This document shows positions 23,895 to 26,511 of a DNA stretch of 26,511 bases, piece after piece. Below the pieces are notes generated by a model that saw only the letters and a list, made by a program, of their open reading frames with translations, did not search any database and was not told where the DNA came from. Both the position numbers and the translations under genes were made by a program. Within the stretch, counting starts at the first letter, position 1, and the number at the start of each line of letters is the position of its first letter. The DNA is from WVXP01 sp964348095 (GTDB lineage Bacteria; Desulfobacterota; BSN033; WVXP01), in assembly GCA_964348095.1 (NCBI GenBank), contig CAYGBK010000059.1, positions 1 through 26,511 on the forward strand, in the 5' to 3' direction.

Positions 23895-24326
23895 CCCCCT
23901 GTTCCTTCTGCAGCCATCGGATTTCCGAAAGGGACCCAGCCAGCCTTAACAGCCATTGCCACGATCCCCACGTAAACCTTCATTGCCTGAAGGCCTCATC
24001 TTTGGCAATTCTCAGGGCGGTAACAAGGCACTCATGGCTTTTGCGAAACTGAATGTTTCTAGTGGAAATAGACAGGATTGGTCAGTGGTGAAAGGTGATG
24101 AGTCTTGTACCAAACACCTTGGCTAAGAAAAAGCAGGCCAAAATGACCGGCCGGTGATCGGGAAAGGTGAGGATATGAAAGTCATATCAAAACATTTGCG
24201 AGAGGTTGTTAATCGCGGGTGCATAGTGGTAAGCATGGCTTTTCTATGCCTGCCCCAGACTCTAGGGTTCTGAAGGATCGGGAATACATTATTACCCGCT
24301 TATTCTCTTCACGCAAAGAATTTGGC
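23895..24326. other. Convergent gap between tdh and the sensor kinase
   Basis: The two flanking genes converge here. No clear bidirectional terminator was found. A 32-codon open frame at 24175-24273 (plus) starts MKVISKHLREVV, has AAGG seven bases upstream and a hydrophobic middle (CIVVSMAFLCL). It resembles the beginning of an exported protein that stops early, so it could be a tiny membrane peptide or a truncated gene. Nothing else is recognisable. Confidence 0.45.
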
Positions 24327-25742
24327 CTAGCGCGGCCATGATGCTCGGATAAAGGTTCCTTTTCCAGGGATGGACTCGATAGAAAAGAGCCCCTTTGAAA
24401 AAACGGTTCGCTCTCTCATGCTCGAAAGTCCTAAACCCTTCATAATACCTGACCGAGAACTCACTTCCTCTATGTCGAATCCCTCACCGTTATCTTGGAT
24501 GGTTAATTCTATTTTGCTGTCCACCCTCCTTAGGGAAATCTTAACAAGCTCTGCCTTGCTATGTTTGACAGCGTTTCCCAAGGCTTCTTGCATCACTCTG
24601 AGAATGACGATCTTCAGTGTGTCAGGGATTTCAGTCTCTTCTACCTTGACCCGTTTGTCGATCCGGATATTTTGATGAAGGGTTTGATATTCCCGACAAA
24701 GCCAGTTAATCGTGGCCAGAAGGCCCAGATCATCTAGGATGGATGGCCGTAGCTCCATGATAATTCTTCGAACTTCTTCCATATCTTTTTGAACCATCGA
24801 GATAAGATCTTCTAATAAGATACCGGATGGCGCTTTCGTGGGGTCCATTCCCTCGATTTTCCTCTCCAAATTAACTTTGATGGCGGCTAGAGTCTGTGCG
24901 ACGGTATCATGCAACTCCTTGCCAACCCGCTTTCTTTCGCTTTCCTGGACTTCCAAAAGCTGGGAGGAGAGATGCCGGAGGTGCTCTTCAGATTCCCGAA
25001 TCGCCACCTCAACTCGCTTGCGCTCCTCTATTTCCCGTCCCAGTTGCTCGTTTGCCATTTTCAGTTCCTCAGTGCGGTCATTCACCATCGCCTCTAGGCG
25101 CTTGGAATATTCTTCGAGGCGCCTAATCATCGGCCTACTAATTCGAATAAATAACAACGTCCCGATAAACACAACGAAGATCGCGGAGCCCCCAGCTACT
25201 GAGCCAGCTCTCAAGAACGGCTCACGTATCTCAGCTACGTCAATCTTCACCACAATGCCGCGGTTTAGGCCGGCCACCGGCTCATGTGCTGCAAGAACTC
25301 TCTTACCCCGATAGTCAAGGCCAACCACCACACCCGACAGTCCAGAGAGCGCTCGTCGCATCGGCTCAGCCCGCCCTGCGTCAAAACGGATCGGCTCGGG
25401 TATTATGAGGTCTTCATAACGGTGACTGAATAAGAAAACAATGTGATCCCCCTCGCGCTTGGCGAGGCTAAATTCTCCCGTCTTGCCAAACCCCTTGTAG
25501 TTCTCATGCGCATCCATGATCTGAGCGAGCGTGGCTTCTTCTGACCTATCTTTTTCATATACAGCCTCATGTCGTGCAATGGCTTCTATCAGACGCGCCT
25601 GACTCTGCGCTGTCTCTAGCAGTCGGGTCTGTTGCTCCCTAAGCGCCGCTCGGTAGAGCATGGAGATTGTCACCCCAGCGACAGTGAGAGAGGCCGTAGC
25701 CATGATCAAGATTAATAAAAAGACTCTCTGACGTTCCTTCAT
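24327..25742 (-). CDS. Membrane sensor histidine kinase, NarL/DegS-type (HisKA_3)
   Basis: The product is about 471 residues. Transmembrane helix 1 (about 7-29) and helix 2 (about 183-199) bracket an extracytoplasmic sensor of about 150 residues (FGKTGEFSLAKREGDHIVFLFSHRYEDLI, GVVVGLDYRGKRVLAAHEPVAGLNRGIVVKIDVAEI) that looks like a Cache-type ligand domain. A coiled coil (about 205-255) leads to the HisKA_3 phosphoacceptor ESERKRVGKELHDTVAQTL (His278). The ATPase domain shows QEALGNAVKH (N box), DNGEGFD (G1) and GLGLSSMRER (G2). ATG 25742 has a G-rich tract five bases upstream; ATG 25754 (MGACMKERQ) is an alternative. No response regulator is adjacent, so the partner, probably of NarL/FixJ type, lies outside the window. 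The signal is unknown. Confidence 0.92.
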   Translation of the reverse strand: MKERQRVFLLILIMATASLTVAGVTISMLYRAALREQQTRLLETAQSQARLIEAIARHEAVYEKDRSEEATLAQIMDAHENYKGFGKTGEFSLAKREGDHIVFLFSHRYEDLIIPEPIRFDAGRAEPMRRALSGLSGVVVGLDYRGKRVLAAHEPVAGLNRGIVVKIDVAEIREPFLRAGSVAGGSAIFVVFIGTLLFIRISRPMIRRLEEYSKRLEAMVNDRTEELKMANEQLGREIEERKRVEVAIRESEEHLRHLSSQLLEVQESERKRVGKELHDTVAQTLAAIKVNLERKIEGMDPTKAPSGILLEDLISMVQKDMEEVRRIIMELRPSILDDLGLLATINWLCREYQTLHQNIRIDKRVKVEETEIPDTLKIVILRVMQEALGNAVKHSKAELVKISLRRVDSKIELTIQDNGEGFDIEEVSSRSGIMKGLGLSSMRERTVFSKGLFSIESIPGKGTFIRASWPR

Positions 25743-26362
25743 GCATGCCCCCATGTGCAGGAACTTACCGTTCAGTGTCTAGTTTATCATATAACCATTG
25801 CTGATTTTTAGTGGACTTCTTAAATTAGCCAACGAGAGATCAGAGTTTGGATGAATGACCTTCCCATGACGGTGATTTGATAGATACCTCTTCTCTCTAT
25901 CCATTCTCAATCAGAACGAATTCAATAGTATCGGATTTGTGGGGCTCTGCGATCTACAAAGCCAAAGGGCAAGGTGAACTCCAGACTGGTCTACTATCCG
26001 TAGTCTCCCGAATGTCTGCGAGTAGAAAATAGCCGTGAACTCAGACGGTAATTTCACATGACATTCCTCGACAGATTTCTTCTATGAGGCCGCGATTGTC
26101 AGGCTCCTTTTCCGTTATTGGGTACATAGCCTAATCCCTCTTGTTGTAGTTGATCGAGCTGGCGGCTTCCTGCGACAGGAGGCTTCTGATTGCCTCGAAC
26201 GAACTTCTATCCGTGCTGGTCTCCTCGTGTCAGGCTCCGACGTAATAGTACTTCTAAGAAACTGCAGGCGTAAGTTCATGGTTTTGAATGAGTTCGCAAA
26301 CCCAGGAGTCGCGTTCTACTCCGCCCTTACACCAGGGAAGAGGCAGTTTCTTACGCGTATAA

Positions 26363-26385
26363 CGCACACCACACAGGGGTGTGCG
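26363..26385. repeat. 8-bp GC-rich hairpin
   Basis: CGCACACC (26363-26370) pairs perfectly with GGTGTGCG (26378-26385) around a 7-base loop, immediately before the inverted-repeat element at 26398. Confidence 0.4.
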
Positions 26386-26397
26386 ACCTTTGCTAAC

Positions 26398-26505
26398 GAG
26401 ACTGTCGAAAAAGTCCAATTTTGGCTTTTTTGCAAAATCCGCCTGTTGTAATATCAAGCACTTACAAGTCCAAGAATCGCGGTTTCAGGGTTTTTCGACA
26501 GTCTC
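26398..26505. mobile_element. 108-base element with perfect 15-bp terminal inverted repeats (MITE-like)
   Basis: GAGACTGTCGAAAAA (26398-26412) is repeated in exact inverted orientation at 26491-26505. The 78 bases between them are A+T-rich and non-coding. The size and perfect ends suggest a miniature inverted-repeat element or the paired ends of a deleted insertion sequence. No target-site duplication could be defined, and no transposase is in the window. Confidence 0.5.
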
Positions 26506-26511
26506 AACTGA

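Larger units (their letters stand above)
25755..26511. other. Gene-free right end of the window
   Basis: About 750 bases upstream of the sensor kinase contain no credible gene on either strand. The short open frames near 26227-26457 overlap one another and lack ribosome-binding sites. Seen here are an 8-bp hairpin (26363-26370 with 26378-26385), an inverted pair of TAAGAAACTGC at about 26254-26264 and 26343-26353, and an inverted-repeat element at 26398-26505. The sensor kinase promoter must lie here, but no convincing box pair was found. Confidence 0.5.

Overview
The window looks like a chromosomal piece from an anaerobic bacterium of the Desulfobacterota (former Deltaproteobacteria) type, with base composition near half G+C by eye. 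This is an inference. It rests on a short GNAT-type N-acetylglutamate synthase behind nadK and recN, a LytM-like coiled-coil protein upstream of secA and argJ, and beta-oxidation-type enzymes near a radical-enzyme activase. No rRNA, tRNA, CRISPR array, transposase or phage gene was found.

Layout. Positions 1-5460 are all minus strand: the 5' part of an outer-membrane porin (cut by the window edge), an exported FlgO/CsgG-like plus FG-GAP propeller protein, a thiolase and a 3-hydroxyacyl-CoA dehydrogenase. From 6591 to 23894 everything is plus strand: a crotonase-fold hydratase resembling cyclohexadienecarbonyl-CoA hydratase, a BcrAD/HgdC-type ATPase activase, nadK-recN-argA, fabH, a LytM-domain protein, secA, argJ, a non-pyrrolysine MttB-family methyltransferase, kbl and tdh. 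A two-transmembrane histidine kinase lies on the minus strand at 24327-25742. About 750 bases without a recognisable gene follow, ending in a short inverted-repeat element.

How the genes fit together. Thiolase, hydroxyacyl-CoA dehydrogenase and hydratase are steps of acyl-CoA beta-oxidation or of the lower benzoyl-CoA pathway. The activase would power an ATP-dependent reductase or dehydratase encoded elsewhere. ArgA and ArgJ feed acetylated glutamate into arginine synthesis. Tdh and Kbl convert threonine to glycine and acetyl-CoA, and the MttB-family protein upstream may add a one-carbon link. SecA is the translocase motor and the LytM-like protein is probably an envelope factor.

The most unusual signals are these. 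A 352-base intergenic repeat occurs twice (6057-6408 and 8540-8891) in direct orientation, bracketing the hydratase-activase pair, and shows one compensatory base-pair change in a hairpin. Two intergenic elements (2728-2901 and 18405-18550) are built from in-register degenerate heptamers arranged as facing inverted arrays. The LytM-domain protein upstream of secA has lost all three zinc ligands. An MttB homologue sits beside kbl-tdh with no corrinoid partner in view. Long hairpins crowd the gaps at 590-957 and 4290-4527. I did not find a convincing wholly new defence or mobile system.
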